Shown here piece after piece: positions 8,324 through 17,447 of a DNA stretch of 64,000 nucleotides. The stretch is from Bog-756 sp035534835. GTDB lineage: Bacteria > Actinomycetota > Acidimicrobiia > Acidimicrobiales > RAAP-2. The stretch covers positions 3,779 to 67,778 of the forward strand of contig DATLRE010000002.1 of the NCBI GenBank assembly GCA_035534835.1. The letters are read 5' to 3'. Position 1 is the first letter of the stretch; every line of letters begins with the position of its first letter. Position numbers and translations under genes: made by a program. The notes below the pieces were generated by a model. That model was not told where the DNA came from. It worked only from the letters and a program-made list of their open reading frames with translations, and did not search any database.

Positions 8324-9865
8324 GTGGCCCGGTGCACCGGCACCCAGCCACCCGGTCAGTTGCGGGTCGTGGTGGAACATCGGCCACGAGCGCAGACCGA
8401 GCGTCTGGCCCGCCGAGCCGACGATCACGTAGTGCTGGATGATTCCTTCGTTGCCTGCGCCGTACCCGGCGATCGTGATGCCGATCGAACCCCCCGGGTC
8501 GACGGTGACCAGCGGCGAGTTCTGCAGTGCGACGGTGCCCACTCCGAGGGTGGCGACCAGCTGTGCGCTCTTCCCGTCGAAGATCTCGAGACCGGCGGTG
8601 GTGGGAACGAGCACGTCGTTGTACCCGCCACCGGTCAGGTCGGCGAGGGCCACGCCACCGATCACCCGGCCCGGGGTCGCGACGGGCCATCCCGGGAGCG
8701 CGGCGCCGTTCGCCCCGTTGAGGGCCCACACCAGTCCCCCGGTACCGGTGTCGACGCCCTCGACGACCTGCTCGCCGCTGTTGCCCAGCACGTCCCCGAT
8801 CGCCGGACTGCTGACGGTGTTGCCGCCCAGGTTGTCCCGCCAGGCGATGTTGCAGTGGGAGTCGGAGGCGAACAGCGTGTTCGTGTCGGACGCGCCCGGC
8901 CAGTAGGAGCCGGTGCCGAACGCGATGCCGACCGCACCGCCACCCAGGAAGTTGCCCACGGCGGTCGACGAGTCGACCGTCTGGTTGGTGTCGTAGTTGC
9001 AGATCAGGTTGCCGCCGGCACCGAGCACCCGGAGGTGGCCCCCGTTCCCGTACTGCTGGCCCATGGCGTTGCCTGCCGTGGAGTCACCGCCCTGGACGAT
9101 CTCCGTCTGTCCGTTGCCGTACACGTCGGCCAGCGACGGGGTGGTGAACCCACTGTCGGCGGTGAAGAACGGCCAGCCCGGGAGCGTGGCCCCGTTGCCG
9201 GCGTTGAGCGCGTAGGCGGTCTGCCCGAGCGTGGGCGCGACGACCGCCTGGACCCCCTGGAGCGGTCCCACCGCCAACGAGGCCTGGACGCCGTAGTTGC
9301 CGTTGGGATCCGTCCCCGGCCGGGACCACATCTGCGCGCCGGCGTTGTTCAGCCCCACATAGCCACCCGCCTTCGGGTTCGAGGCGTTGCCGGTGCCCAC
9401 GTAGACCGAGTCCGTGCCCGCACCGTTCGGGCCGACCGAGGGGGTCGAGTCGACCGGCGCGCCCACGTGGGCCGGCCAACCGGCCACGCCGGAGCCATCC
9501 GACAGGTGGAAGGCGTAGACGCTTCCGGACCGGTCCCCGACGACGACCGACGGGCCGCCGCCGTCGAGGGTGGCCACGTTGGGCGAGCTCTGGGCGATGG
9601 GTCCACCGGCGTCGGGGAGGACCTGCTGCCAGGCCAGCGCGATGTTCGTCATGCGCGGGACCACGGCGGCGGCGGACCGGGTGGGCGTGGTCGCCACCAG
9701 CACCGGCGCCATCGCCACGATCAGGGAGGCGAGCACCACCGTCCGCGAGCCGAGGCGGCGACCGGACCGTGCGACCTGTCGTGTGGCACGCCCCCGGCGT
9801 CGTCGGATCGGAACGCGGTCCGACCCCTCGAAGTGCGTCGGTCCGGTCGTAGAGCCCTGGTCCAT
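7547..9865 (-). CDS. exported FG-GAP/PQQ-like beta-propeller protein with six C-terminal GYW repeats
   Basis: A 772-residue exported protein. A basic N-terminus and the hydrophobic stretch TVVLASLIVAMAPVLVATT ending near TRSAAA form the signal peptide. Residues about 60-510 hold FG-GAP/PQQ-like blades such as VATLDGGGPSVVVGDRSG, SLADVYGNGQTEIVQGGD and ALADLTGGGYNDVLVP, so an extracellular propeller is likely. The last 258 residues are six repeats of the kind found in the neighbouring SpoIID-like protein. I chose the ATG of MDQGSTTG because a GGAGAAGGA site lies just upstream and the longer frame is unlike a leader. Surface adhesion or envelope organisation is inferred; no catalytic motif is seen. 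Confidence 0.82.
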   Translation of the reverse strand: MDQGSTTGPTHFEGSDRVPIRRRRGRATRQVARSGRRLGSRTVVLASLIVAMAPVLVATTPTRSAAAVVPRMTNIALAWQQVLPDAGGPIAQSSPNVATLDGGGPSVVVGDRSGSVYAFHLSDGSGVAGWPAHVGAPVDSTPSVGPNGAGTDSVYVGTGNASNPKAGGYVGLNNAGAQMWSRPGTDPNGNYGVQASLAVGPLQGVQAVVAPTLGQTAYALNAGNGATLPGWPFFTADSGFTTPSLADVYGNGQTEIVQGGDSTAGNAMGQQYGNGGHLRVLGAGGNLICNYDTNQTVDSSTAVGNFLGGGAVGIAFGTGSYWPGASDTNTLFASDSHCNIAWRDNLGGNTVSSPAIGDVLGNSGEQVVEGVDTGTGGLVWALNGANGAALPGWPVATPGRVIGGVALADLTGGGYNDVLVPTTAGLEIFDGKSAQLVATLGVGTVALQNSPLVTVDPGGSIGITIAGYGAGNEGIIQHYVIVGSAGQTLGLRSWPMFHHDPQLTGWLGAGAPGHLNSPIVGMAATADGRGYWNTAADGGIFAFGDAAFHGSMGGHPLNLPVVGMAATPGGGGYWEVASDGGIFAFGDAPFYGSMGGHPLNLPIVGMAATPDGRGYWEVASDGGLFAFGDAQFYGSTGAIHLNRPVVAMSPTPDGGGYWLVASDGGIFAFGDAQFYGSMGGQPLNRPIVSMAANGSQGYWLTAADGGVFSFGSAPFWGSTGNLSLVLPVVGMAPTVRSGGYWMVAADGGIFAFGSAGFYGSMPQVLAPPAGPD

Positions 9866-10095
9866 GGTGTCCTTCTCCTCATGCCCGTTGTCCGGGCCGC
9901 TCTTCCTTCGCGCCCGTGGTCCGGGCCGCGCTTCGTGCCGGCCGTCGGAACGGGGACGCGGCACGGTCCCACCCCGGGATTCCCCCCCACTTCGTATCGG
10001 CACCGGGAACGGAAACCTGAAGGTTCCGCCGGCGACGATCCCGCACGGGGGTTGTCGGCAAGCCGAAGGTACCAGGCTGCGGCGGGCGCGCTCGG

Positions 10096-10101
10096 TACCC
10101 T
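10096..10101 (+). promoter_or_regulatory. possible leaderless -10 box for the GT-C gene
   Basis: TACCCT ends 5 nt before the ATG at 10107, the spacing expected when transcription begins at the start codon. No -35 box or Shine-Dalgarno is evident. Confidence 0.3.
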
Positions 10102-10106
10102 GAGGC

Positions 10107-12011
10107 ATGCCCGTCGACCTGGCTGTCCCCCGCACGGGCGCCGTCCCGCCGGCGGTCGGCGTCCGCCCCGGCCGGATCGCGTCGGACCGTGCGGGGACGG
10201 TCGGGCGCGACATGGCGGACCAGGTCCTCCCGTGGGCGGTGGCGCTGGCCACCCTGGTCGGCCGGCTCGCCACCGCTGCCGTCGGTCCCACCGACTGGGA
10301 CTCCGCCCAGTACGCAGCCGCCGTGGCCCGCTTCGACGTCACCCACGGACGACCGCAACCGCCCGGCTACTTCCTCTACGCGGTGGCCGGGCGGCTCGTG
10401 CACGGATTCGGGAGCGGGACGATCGGCTCGCTCGTGCTCGTCTCTGCCGTGGCGTCCGCCCTGGCCGCCGGACTGGTCGTCGTGGCGGGTCGGGACCTCG
10501 GGGGCCGGTGGGTCGGACTGGCTGCGGGCCTGCTCGTCGCCACCTCGCCCTTCGCCTGGTTTGCCGGATCCGTCGTGGCCACGTACTCGTTCGACCTCGT
10601 CGCCGCCCCGCTCCTCATCATCCTGGCGTGGCGTGCACGCCCCCACTCGTGGCACGGTGCCGCCGCCCTGGCCTCGCTCGGACTGCTGGCCGGGTTCCGG
10701 CAGTCCGTCCTGCAGGCGTTCGCGCTGCTCGCCCTCCTCGCCGTGGCCGGCTCCGTCCGCAAGCTCCGCGAAGCAGCCACGGCCGCCCTGGCCGGGGTCG
10801 GTGCCGTGGCCGTCTGGTTCGTGCCCATGGTGCTCGCCCAGCCCGGTGGCGCTCCGGCGTGGGCCCGGGCCACCCGGCTCGAGGCCCTGGGTGCCATCCG
10901 GGCCACGTCGGTGCTCGACCACGCACCGGGCGCGGGGACCAACCTCGGAACCGTCGCCGCCTACACCACCCTGGCCGTCGCACCACTGGCCGCGCTCGCC
11001 CTCGTCTCCGGCGGCGTGCTCGGTGTCCGGGCGCTGGTGCGCGCCGCCCGGCGCCCGCCGGCCCCGCCGGCGGAGGTGGACGCATCCGCCCACTCACCCG
11101 GTGCCACCCGCCGGCAGGACACCCCGACGGCCGGCCACCGAGGGACCCCGTCGTGGGTCCGGCCGTGGTACCAGTCCCGGTCCGCCATCCTCACCGCTGC
11201 CATCGCCCCGCCGCTGGCCATCGTGACCTTCGTGCAGTTCGCCAAGGGTGGTTACCTGCTCGCCTACCTCCCGGGTGCGATCATCGCGCTCCTCCTCGTC
11301 CCCGCTGCGCTCCTCGGGAGCCGCACCCCCGGCACCCCCGGCCCGCCCGGCCCGCCCGGCTCCGGCGGCTCCGGCCCGGGCGGCTCCGGCACCGCCGGCG
11401 CGTGGACCTGGCGGGCCGTGGCCACCCTCGCAGTGGTGGCGATCGCCGCGGTCGGTGCCGAGCGCTTCCTGACCGGCACGGGGGTCCTGCCGGGGACACC
11501 CTCGACGACGGCGCACGGGCTGTGGCTGACCCAGGCCCGCTACCAGGCCCCGTATCCGGACACGAGGGCGTCCATCCGGTCGGCCGACGCGTTCGATGCC
11601 GCGCTCGCCGCGCTCGGCCCCCGCGTCCACCCCGACCGCGACGTCCTCGTCCTCGACTCGGTCGACGGAGGGACCGCCTACTACCGGAACGCCGGGTGGG
11701 CGCTGCCGCTCGACCGCGTGACGTTGATCGTCCCCGGAGCCGCCATCTACAACGAGCAGTCCGGCTCCCTCTACTACACGCTGACCAGGACGGTTCCGGT
11801 CGGGATCGGCGGCGCCGTCTACCTGATCGCACCGCCCAGCCTCCCCGGCCTGGACCTGCTGGCCGAACGGGCCCAGGCCGTCCAGGTGCACCTGACCCGA
11901 CCCATCGGTGACTACCTGGTCTGGCGGATCTCCCCGGGTGCACAGGTACTCGGGGTCCGGGTCGTGGAGGCGCCCGGGACCCGCCCGCTCGGTTCGGGCG
12001 TGGGCACCTGA
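10107..12011 (+). CDS. GT-C-fold membrane glycosyltransferase (GT39/PMT-like)
   Basis: A 634-residue multi-pass membrane protein. After the first membrane segment it carries the acidic loop PTDWDSAQYAAAV followed by RPQPPGYFLYAVAGRL. This is the early Asp-containing periplasmic loop typical of GT-C enzymes such as protein mannosyltransferases and ArnT, which use polyprenyl-phosphate sugars. Around ten hydrophobic segments follow, broken by a Pro/Gly linker near residue 410. The C-terminal soluble part is about 170 residues. The acceptor is unknown. The gene faces the polysaccharide export operon and could glycosylate the exported polymer or cell-wall proteins; that link is inference. Confidence 0.75.
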   Translation: MPVDLAVPRTGAVPPAVGVRPGRIASDRAGTVGRDMADQVLPWAVALATLVGRLATAAVGPTDWDSAQYAAAVARFDVTHGRPQPPGYFLYAVAGRLVHGFGSGTIGSLVLVSAVASALAAGLVVVAGRDLGGRWVGLAAGLLVATSPFAWFAGSVVATYSFDLVAAPLLIILAWRARPHSWHGAAALASLGLLAGFRQSVLQAFALLALLAVAGSVRKLREAATAALAGVGAVAVWFVPMVLAQPGGAPAWARATRLEALGAIRATSVLDHAPGAGTNLGTVAAYTTLAVAPLAALALVSGGVLGVRALVRAARRPPAPPAEVDASAHSPGATRRQDTPTAGHRGTPSWVRPWYQSRSAILTAAIAPPLAIVTFVQFAKGGYLLAYLPGAIIALLLVPAALLGSRTPGTPGPPGPPGSGGSGPGGSGTAGAWTWRAVATLAVVAIAAVGAERFLTGTGVLPGTPSTTAHGLWLTQARYQAPYPDTRASIRSADAFDAALAALGPRVHPDRDVLVLDSVDGGTAYYRNAGWALPLDRVTLIVPGAAIYNEQSGSLYYTLTRTVPVGIGGAVYLIAPPSLPGLDLLAERAQAVQVHLTRPIGDYLVWRISPGAQVLGVRVVEAPGTRPLGSGVGT

Positions 12012-12061
12012 CCGGTACGCCTCCGCGCCGGACCTCGTCGGCAGCGGGCCGCAGGCATCCT

Positions 12062-12075
12062 GGGCGTCGACGCCC
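12062..12075. terminator. short palindrome between convergent genes
   Basis: GGGCGTCGACGCCC is a perfect 14-bp palindrome that could fold as a 5-bp stem with a TCGA loop. It lies between the GT-C gene and the end of the polysaccharide operon. There is no T-tract, so termination is only suggested by position. Confidence 0.3.
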
Positions 12076-12096
12076 GAGCTTCCCGGAATCCCGGCA

Positions 12097-13323
12097 TCAG
12101 CCGGTGGCGGTGGGAGCCGTCCCGGCCGGCCTGCGGCGTCCCGCCCGTCCCACCACCGCCTCGACGAAGACCGCGTACCGGTCGATCACGTGGGGCCACC
12201 GGAAGTGGGCGTCGACATACGTGCGGCCCTGGTCCCCCAGCGCCCGGCCGAAGGCGCGATCGGCGACCAGCCGGTCGACGGCCACCTCGAACTCGGCGTA
12301 GCCGTCGAAGGTGACACCTCCGCCCGACCGCCGGCAGTGCTCCACGGTCGCCGCACAGCCGGCGTTCACGAGCACGGGCGTGCGGGCACTCCATGCCTCG
12401 GCGACGACCAGCGAGAACGCCTCCCACGGCGACGGCGACACGAGTGCCGCCGCACCGGACAGGAGCTCCCACTTCTCCCTGTCGGACACGGGGCCGAGGA
12501 CGTCGGTCTCGGGGTGTGCCGGCGGGGCATCCACCACCGGTCCGGCCAGCACCAGGCGAAGCGGCCCGGGGCGGCGCTCCTTGTACCGGGCGAAGAAGCC
12601 GGCCAGCAGCGTGGTGCCCTTGTGTCCGTCGACACGTCCGAGACACACCAGGTACGGGGCGTCGGGCACGGTCCCTCCGGCGCCGGGGCGTGCGCCCGAC
12701 CCGTCGGCCTCGGGGTCGTCGACCCCCAGGCCGAGCAGGAGCTGGTGGTGGCTGGCCACCGGGAACGTGCGCTCGACCAGGTGGCGCTCGGCCTCGGTCT
12801 GGAACACCAGGGCGTCGGCCGCCGCGAAGACCCGGGGGAAGACCGGCAGGTGGAGGGCGGGCTCGTCGTGGGCCGCCGGGTGGAGGATCGTGGGAGCGGC
12901 CACCCGGTCGATGACCCGCACCGTCGGGTAGTACAGGTACGGGTAGAAGACGAGGGCGTCGGCCTCCCACCCGGCCGCGGCATCGGCCAGGTCGACGGTC
13001 ACCGGGCCCTGCAGGTCGATCCAGCGCTCGGCGTCGGCCGCCGACGCGGCGCCGGGGTCGGCGAGGAGTGCGGCGGACAGCGGATGGAAGGACGGATCCC
13101 GGCCGGCCGCCGAGCGGAAGCGGACGACCCGCACCCCGCGGACCCACGACTCGCCTTCGGGATAGACGTCGTCCCACGTGACGAAGTCCTCGGCGCACGA
13201 GGTGAGCACGTCCACCTCCCAGCCCCGCTCCGCCACGAGGTGCTCGGCCAGGAGGCGGGCCGCCGTCTCGGCGCCCCCGATGATGGCCGGACCGTAGCGG
13301 GGCACCACGAACGCGACCTTCAC
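12097..13323 (-). CDS. GT4 family glycosyltransferase (type B of this operon)
   Basis: A cytoplasmic GT-B-fold glycosyltransferase of 408 residues, last gene of the polysaccharide operon. The N-terminus MKVAFVVPRYGPAIIGGAET has the glycine-rich acceptor-side loop. The C-terminal domain has LGRVDGHKG, the phosphate-contact region, and SPWEAFSLVVAEAW, the E-x7-E type donor-sugar motif. It is a close paralogue of the protein at 19620-20879, sharing the PRYG...IGGAETAAR opening, LHPAAHDEPAL and the CAAT.EHC.RSGGG segment. Sugar donor and linkage are unknown. It is separated by 98 nt from the upstream glycosyltransferase, the widest gap in the operon. Confidence 0.88.
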   Translation of the reverse strand: MKVAFVVPRYGPAIIGGAETAARLLAEHLVAERGWEVDVLTSCAEDFVTWDDVYPEGESWVRGVRVVRFRSAAGRDPSFHPLSAALLADPGAASAADAERWIDLQGPVTVDLADAAAGWEADALVFYPYLYYPTVRVIDRVAAPTILHPAAHDEPALHLPVFPRVFAAADALVFQTEAERHLVERTFPVASHHQLLLGLGVDDPEADGSGARPGAGGTVPDAPYLVCLGRVDGHKGTTLLAGFFARYKERRPGPLRLVLAGPVVDAPPAHPETDVLGPVSDREKWELLSGAAALVSPSPWEAFSLVVAEAWSARTPVLVNAGCAATVEHCRRSGGGVTFDGYAEFEVAVDRLVADRAFGRALGDQGRTYVDAHFRWPHVIDRYAVFVEAVVGRAGRRRPAGTAPTATG

Positions 13324-13363
13324 CGCGGCATCCCGCCCGCCCGTCGCATCCCGTCACCGACCA

Positions 13364-13407
13364 CGTCGACCCCTCCGACCGCGTCGACCCCTCCGACCGT
13401 GTCGACC
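13364..13407. repeat. 18-bp tandem repeat in an operon spacer
   Basis: CGTCGACCCCTCCGACCG occurs twice in tandem (13364-13381, 13382-13399) and is followed by a partial copy. It fills half of the 98-nt gap between two glycosyltransferase genes, and each unit contains a GTCGAC palindrome. Confidence 0.8.
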
Positions 13408-13421
13408 GCCTTCGGAAGCCG

Positions 13422-14513
13422 TCACGCGGCGCAGGCGGCCTCGAGGGCGGCGACGAACCCGTCCTGGACCCTCGGCAGGGCGAACCAGTCGACGCGTTCG
13501 GCGGCCGCCAGAGCCAGCTCGTGGCGCAGCCGGGCATCGTCGACCACCCGGTGGATCGCGGCAGCCACCCGGGCCGGCTCCTTGTCGGGCAGGATGAGGC
13601 CGGCCTGTTCCACCGTCCCGGGCACGGCCGTGCTCTCCCAGGACACGATCGGGAGGCGGTGGTACATCGACTCGAGCAGCGGCACGCAGAATCCCTCGTG
13701 GTTGGACAGGCACAGGAAGACGTCGCATCCGGCGTAGTAGGCGATGAGTTCCTCGTGGGTGACCGAGCCGGCCATCTCGACGGCCTCGGCCAGGCCCAGC
13801 TCGTCGGCGAACCGCAGGACGGCGTCGCGGTACTCCTCGCTGATGGCGCCGCCGACGATGTGGAGGCGGGCCTTCGGGTCGTAGAGGCGGCGGTAGGCGG
13901 CCAGCGCCTTGACCAGGTCGTGCTGGCCCTTGTGGGGCGAGACCTTCCCGACGAAGAGCAGGTCGGCACCTCCGCCGGCACGCCGGCGGGCCAGGCGTGC
14001 GGCCAGCACGGGGTCGGGCGACCCGGTGAAGTCCTCCGGGTCGATGAGCAGCGGGACGGTCGCCGTCGCCCGGTAGCCGGCGTCGCGCAGCTCCCGCTCG
14101 TTGAAGCCCGAGTCGGCGATGGCGAATTCGGTCACCGGGGCCAGGTCGCGGAGCTGGGCCCGGCCCCACCGGACCTCTTCGCCCACGGCCGGGATCCAGG
14201 CCTCCAGCAGGTCCGCCGGGGTGATGTTGTGGTAGTTCACGAACTTCCGTTCGGGCCGGTCGCGGAAGACGTCCGCCACGCCGCTCCCGATCGACAGGTG
14301 GTAGAGCAGGACCCTGCCGGTGCTCGACGGGTCACCGATGCGGGTGATCGGGTATCCCTCGTCGACACGGTCCGCCGAGGCGTTGCCGTAGTAGATGTCC
14401 GACCGGTAGCCACGGGAGCGCAGCAGCTCCCGGAGCTGCATCACGTGGCCCCCGATGGCGTCCCGACTGGCGAGGGTCGGGATGACCTGGTCGATCCGGG
14501 TGACGGCGGTCAC
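13422..14513 (-). CDS. GT4 family glycosyltransferase (type A of this operon)
   Basis: A 363-residue GT-B-fold glycosyltransferase. It begins with a GTG (VTAVTRIDQV) that overlaps the wzt stop as GTGA, with a GGAGG site inside wzt, so translation is coupled. Recognisable elements are RDAIGGHVMQLR, YHNITPADLL, the C-terminal FVGKVSPHKGQ and SNHEGFCVPLLESM, where the EGF..PLLE signature binds the nucleotide-sugar. It is one of three related type A enzymes (with 17448-18638 and 20876-21970) that all share the YHNIT/YHSIT-like segment. It probably adds one residue of the repeating unit or the polymer end; specificity is unknown. Confidence 0.88.
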   Translation of the reverse strand: MTAVTRIDQVIPTLASRDAIGGHVMQLRELLRSRGYRSDIYYGNASADRVDEGYPITRIGDPSSTGRVLLYHLSIGSGVADVFRDRPERKFVNYHNITPADLLEAWIPAVGEEVRWGRAQLRDLAPVTEFAIADSGFNERELRDAGYRATATVPLLIDPEDFTGSPDPVLAARLARRRAGGGADLLFVGKVSPHKGQHDLVKALAAYRRLYDPKARLHIVGGAISEEYRDAVLRFADELGLAEAVEMAGSVTHEELIAYYAGCDVFLCLSNHEGFCVPLLESMYHRLPIVSWESTAVPGTVEQAGLILPDKEPARVAAAIHRVVDDARLRHELALAAAERVDWFALPRVQDGFVAALEAACAA

Positions 14514-15781
14514 GCCGTCGACTCCTCCCAGCCCGGGAGTGCGAGGGGGGAGAACTCGGCACCCACCGACGGCACCTCGCCCGTGTGCCCGGTCGAACGG
14601 TGCCGGAAGCTGACGTCGAGGGGCAGCCGGACGCGCCCGGTCGAGCGGCCCGGATTGGCCACCTCGAACTTGGTGACCTGGTCCTTCCAGTCGAAGATGG
14701 CCGTCTCCGTGGCGCTGCGGACCCCGACGCTCACCGAATAGGTGCCGTCGAGGAGCGGGACCTCGGGGAAGTGGAACCGGACGATGCCGCCGCCCTCGGG
14801 CACCTCGATGGCGCACATCGGGTCGTCGGGATCCGAGGCGAAGACCAGTTCGTTGGCGTCGTCGTGGATGGCGATGGTCGCCATGGCGTTCGGCACCGGG
14901 GCCAGGCTGTCGAGGTCGGCGGTGATGGTCAGCGACTCGCCCGGGTACAGGTGCAGGCGCTCGCCGCTGCCGCCGTGTTCGGCGTGGACGGCGCCGATGG
15001 ACAGCACATTGCCCTCGATGCCCCCGGACTCGGACCCCTCGAGGGTGCCGACACCCAGCAGGTCGGCCAGGAAGACCCGGATGCCCTCGCCCGGTTCGTC
15101 GATGGTGATCACCCTGCCGTGGTTCATCACCATGACCCGGTCGCTGTTCTGGCGCATCACGTCGGTCGCATGGCTCACCACGACGATGGTCCGGCCCTCG
15201 CGCTGGAACTTCTTGATGTGGTCCAGGCACTTGCGCTGGAACGAGGCGTCGCCGACGGCGAGCACCTCGTCCACCAGCAACACGTCGGGCTCGACGTTGA
15301 CGGCCACGGCGAAGCCCAACCGCACGTACATGCCCGACGAGTAGAACTTGACCTGGTTGTCGATGAACTCCTCGAGCTCGGCAAAGGCCACGATGTCGTC
15401 GAAGCGCTTCTCGATCTCGGAGCGGGAGAGGCCGAGGAGCGACCCGTTCAGGTAGATGTTGTCGCGCCCGGACAGTTCGGGCTGGAATCCGGCGCCCAGC
15501 TCGAGCATGGCGGCCAGGCTGCCCCGGACCCGGATCTCGCCCGAGGTCGGCTTGAGGATGCCGGCGATGCACTTGAGCAGCGTCGACTTGCCGCACCCGT
15601 TGCGGCCGAGAATGCCGAACGTCTCGCCCTGCAGGATGTCGACGTTGACGTCCTGCAGCGCCCAGAACGGCGTGTAGGGCATCTTGCCACCGTGGATCAC
15701 CCGCTCCTTGAGCGACGTGTGCTTCTCGCTGTACAGCTTGAACTGCTTGGAGATCTCACGGATCTCGATGGCGACGGTCAC
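14510..15781 (-). CDS. wzt: ABC polysaccharide exporter, ATP-binding subunit with C-terminal glycan-binding domain (Wzt)
   Basis: ATPase of a Wzm/Wzt O-antigen-type exporter, 423 residues. Walker A is GRNGCGKST at residues 59-67, the signature region is YSSGMYVRLGFA and Walker B is VLLVDEVLAVGD. Residues from about 250 form an extra beta-rich domain, as in long Wzt proteins where it recognises the modified end of the finished glycan. The presence of that domain, with two methyltransferase-like genes in the operon, suggests a cap-dependent export mechanism. The start is a GTG three bases after the wzm stop, with GAGGAG inside the end of wzm. Confidence 0.93.
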   Translation of the reverse strand: MTVAIEIREISKQFKLYSEKHTSLKERVIHGGKMPYTPFWALQDVNVDILQGETFGILGRNGCGKSTLLKCIAGILKPTSGEIRVRGSLAAMLELGAGFQPELSGRDNIYLNGSLLGLSRSEIEKRFDDIVAFAELEEFIDNQVKFYSSGMYVRLGFAVAVNVEPDVLLVDEVLAVGDASFQRKCLDHIKKFQREGRTIVVVSHATDVMRQNSDRVMVMNHGRVITIDEPGEGIRVFLADLLGVGTLEGSESGGIEGNVLSIGAVHAEHGGSGERLHLYPGESLTITADLDSLAPVPNAMATIAIHDDANELVFASDPDDPMCAIEVPEGGGIVRFHFPEVPLLDGTYSVSVGVRSATETAIFDWKDQVTKFEVANPGRSTGRVRLPLDVSFRHRSTGHTGEVPSVGAEFSPLALPGWEESTA

Positions 15782-15784
15782 GGC

Positions 15785-16774
15785 TCAGAGCTCCTCGGCG
15801 AAGTTGCCCTCGAGCCGGCCGAACACGACGAGCGCGAGGAGGAACAGGGCGGTGCTCACCGCGAGCACGATGCCCAGTACGCCGGCGTAGGCACCCATAC
15901 CCCAGGTCGGGAGCACGTGGTGGAGCTTGCCGGTCGAGGTCATGTACGTGGGGTTGCCGTAGATCGCCCGCTGGAACGTCATGGCGACCGGCGTGATCGG
16001 GTTGCAGAGGTAGAGGAAGGTGATCCACGGCGCCCCGCGGTCGGCCGCCTTCGTCGAGATCAGGTCGAACTGGTAGACGATCGGCGTCAGCCAGAACCAG
16101 GCCATGAGCAGCACCTCGGTCAGATGCTGGGTGTCCCGCAGGTAGACGTTGACCGCCGAGAGGAAGATCGAGACGGCGCCGGTGAAGACGACGAGCGTCA
16201 CGAAGGCGAGCGGCAGCAGCAACAGGAACGGCCAGTCCGGCGTGATGCCGAAGATCACCAGGGCGAGGACGAGGACGACGATCTGGATGACGAACATCAC
16301 GATGGCGACGCCGACCACCGAGAGGGCGAGGAGTTCGCGCGGGAAGGCGACCTTCTTCACGATGCCCGCCTTTCCCACCACCACCCCGGTGGCGCTCATT
16401 GCGGCTCCGTTGAACAGGTTCCAGACCAGGAGACCGGCGAAGAGCCAGACGGCGAAGTGTGCCAACCCGTTCTTGGCGATGAGGCTGAAGACCATGAAGT
16501 AGATGGCCAGCACCAGGGCCGGATTGAGCATCGACCACACGTAGCCGAGCACCGAGTTCTTGTACTTGACCTTGAGCTCGGTCCGCGTGAGCAGCGCCAG
16601 CAGGTCGCGGTTCGCCCACAGGTCCTTCAGACGTTGGCCGAGCTGGACCTTGCCGTTGACGACGGTGATGCGGTCGTTGCTCTGGCCGGGCACGAACCGG
16701 GTGCTCCCGCCGATGACGCTGGGCCGCTCGGGCTCGGAGCCCGCGGACGCCGGCTCGTCGATGCCGAGGCTCAT
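15785..16774 (-). CDS. wzm: ABC polysaccharide exporter, membrane subunit (Wzm)
   Basis: Permease half of the exporter, 329 residues. A soluble N-terminal stretch of about 65 residues includes LKDLWANRDLLALLTRTELK, the amphipathic segment typical of ABC-2-type permeases. Six membrane segments follow, with VKYKNSVLGYVWSMLNP before the first and NVYLRDTQHL between the fourth and fifth, both characteristic of Wzm/TagG proteins. Its ATG overlaps the clpP stop by one base (TGATG) and wzt follows 3 nt after its stop. It would move undecaprenyl-linked polysaccharide to the outer face of the membrane. Confidence 0.93.
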   Translation of the reverse strand: MSLGIDEPASAGSEPERPSVIGGSTRFVPGQSNDRITVVNGKVQLGQRLKDLWANRDLLALLTRTELKVKYKNSVLGYVWSMLNPALVLAIYFMVFSLIAKNGLAHFAVWLFAGLLVWNLFNGAAMSATGVVVGKAGIVKKVAFPRELLALSVVGVAIVMFVIQIVVLVLALVIFGITPDWPFLLLLPLAFVTLVVFTGAVSIFLSAVNVYLRDTQHLTEVLLMAWFWLTPIVYQFDLISTKAADRGAPWITFLYLCNPITPVAMTFQRAIYGNPTYMTSTGKLHHVLPTWGMGAYAGVLGIVLAVSTALFLLALVVFGRLEGNFAEEL

Positions 16775-17436
16775 CAGGTGGCGGACCCCGACCCGGCAGT
16801 CGAGGCCGGCAGGACGTCCTTCTGGATCACCTCGTCGATGAAGCCGTACTCGCGGGCCTCCTCGGCGGTGAACCACCGGTCGCGGTCGGAGTCGGCCTCG
16901 ATCCGTTCCACCGACTGTCCGGTGTGGAAGGCGATCCGCTCGGCCAGCATGCGCTTGAGGTAGATGATCTGCTCGGCCTGGATGGCGATGTCGGAGGCCT
17001 GGCCCTGCATGCCGCCGGACGGCTGGTGCATGAGGATGCGGCTGTGCGGAAGGGCGAACCGCTTGCCCGGTGTACCCGCGCACAACAGGAACTGGCCCAT
17101 CGATGCGGCCAGTCCCACGCAGATGGTGCGCACGTCGCACCGCACGTACTGCATCGTGTCGTAGATGGCCAACCCGTCGGTGACCGAACCGCCCGGCGAG
17201 TTGATGTACACCGAGATGTCGCGCTCCTGGTTCTCGGCCTCGAGCAGGATCAGCTGCGAGCACACCAGGTTCGCCGTGTTCTGGTCGATGGCCGAGCCGA
17301 TGAAGACGATGCGCTCCTTCAGCAGGCGCTGGAAGATGTCGGACCCGGGTCCGACGTCGACGCCGGTCTTCATCTCGGGTGCCCCGGAGGTCACTCCGGA
17401 CAGAGCGGCGGGCGACGTGGGGAGAGGGGAATCCAT
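16774..17436 (-). CDS. clpP: ATP-dependent Clp protease proteolytic subunit
   Basis: Serine peptidase subunit that forms a tetradecameric chamber fed by ClpX or ClpC. Of 220 residues, about 25 form an N-terminal extension before the usual ClpP start. The catalytic triad is visible: Ser112 in GLAASMGQ, His137 in ILMHQPSGG and Asp186 in DSDRDRWF. The YINSPGGSV oxyanion segment is intact, so it should be active. An alternative ATG at 17373 would remove the extension. It is embedded between a glycosyltransferase (11 nt upstream) and wzm (one-base overlap), not beside clpX or tig as is usual. No Shine-Dalgarno is seen. Confidence 0.93.
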   Translation of the reverse strand: MDSPLPTSPAALSGVTSGAPEMKTGVDVGPGSDIFQRLLKERIVFIGSAIDQNTANLVCSQLILLEAENQERDISVYINSPGGSVTDGLAIYDTMQYVRCDVRTICVGLAASMGQFLLCAGTPGKRFALPHSRILMHQPSGGMQGQASDIAIQAEQIIYLKRMLAERIAFHTGQSVERIEADSDRDRWFTAEEAREYGFIDEVIQKDVLPASTAGSGSAT

Positions 17437-17447
17437 GAGGGATGAGC

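Noticed and set aside
10010..10028. Imperfect inverted repeat CGGAAACCTGAAGGTTCCG upstream of the GT-C gene
   Set aside because: One arm has an extra base and the loop is too small; not strong enough to call an operator.
7097..11911. 1604-codon plus-strand open frame
   Set aside because: It runs antisense through the FG-GAP-like protein and then out of frame through the GT-C gene; its composition is that of a shadow frame.
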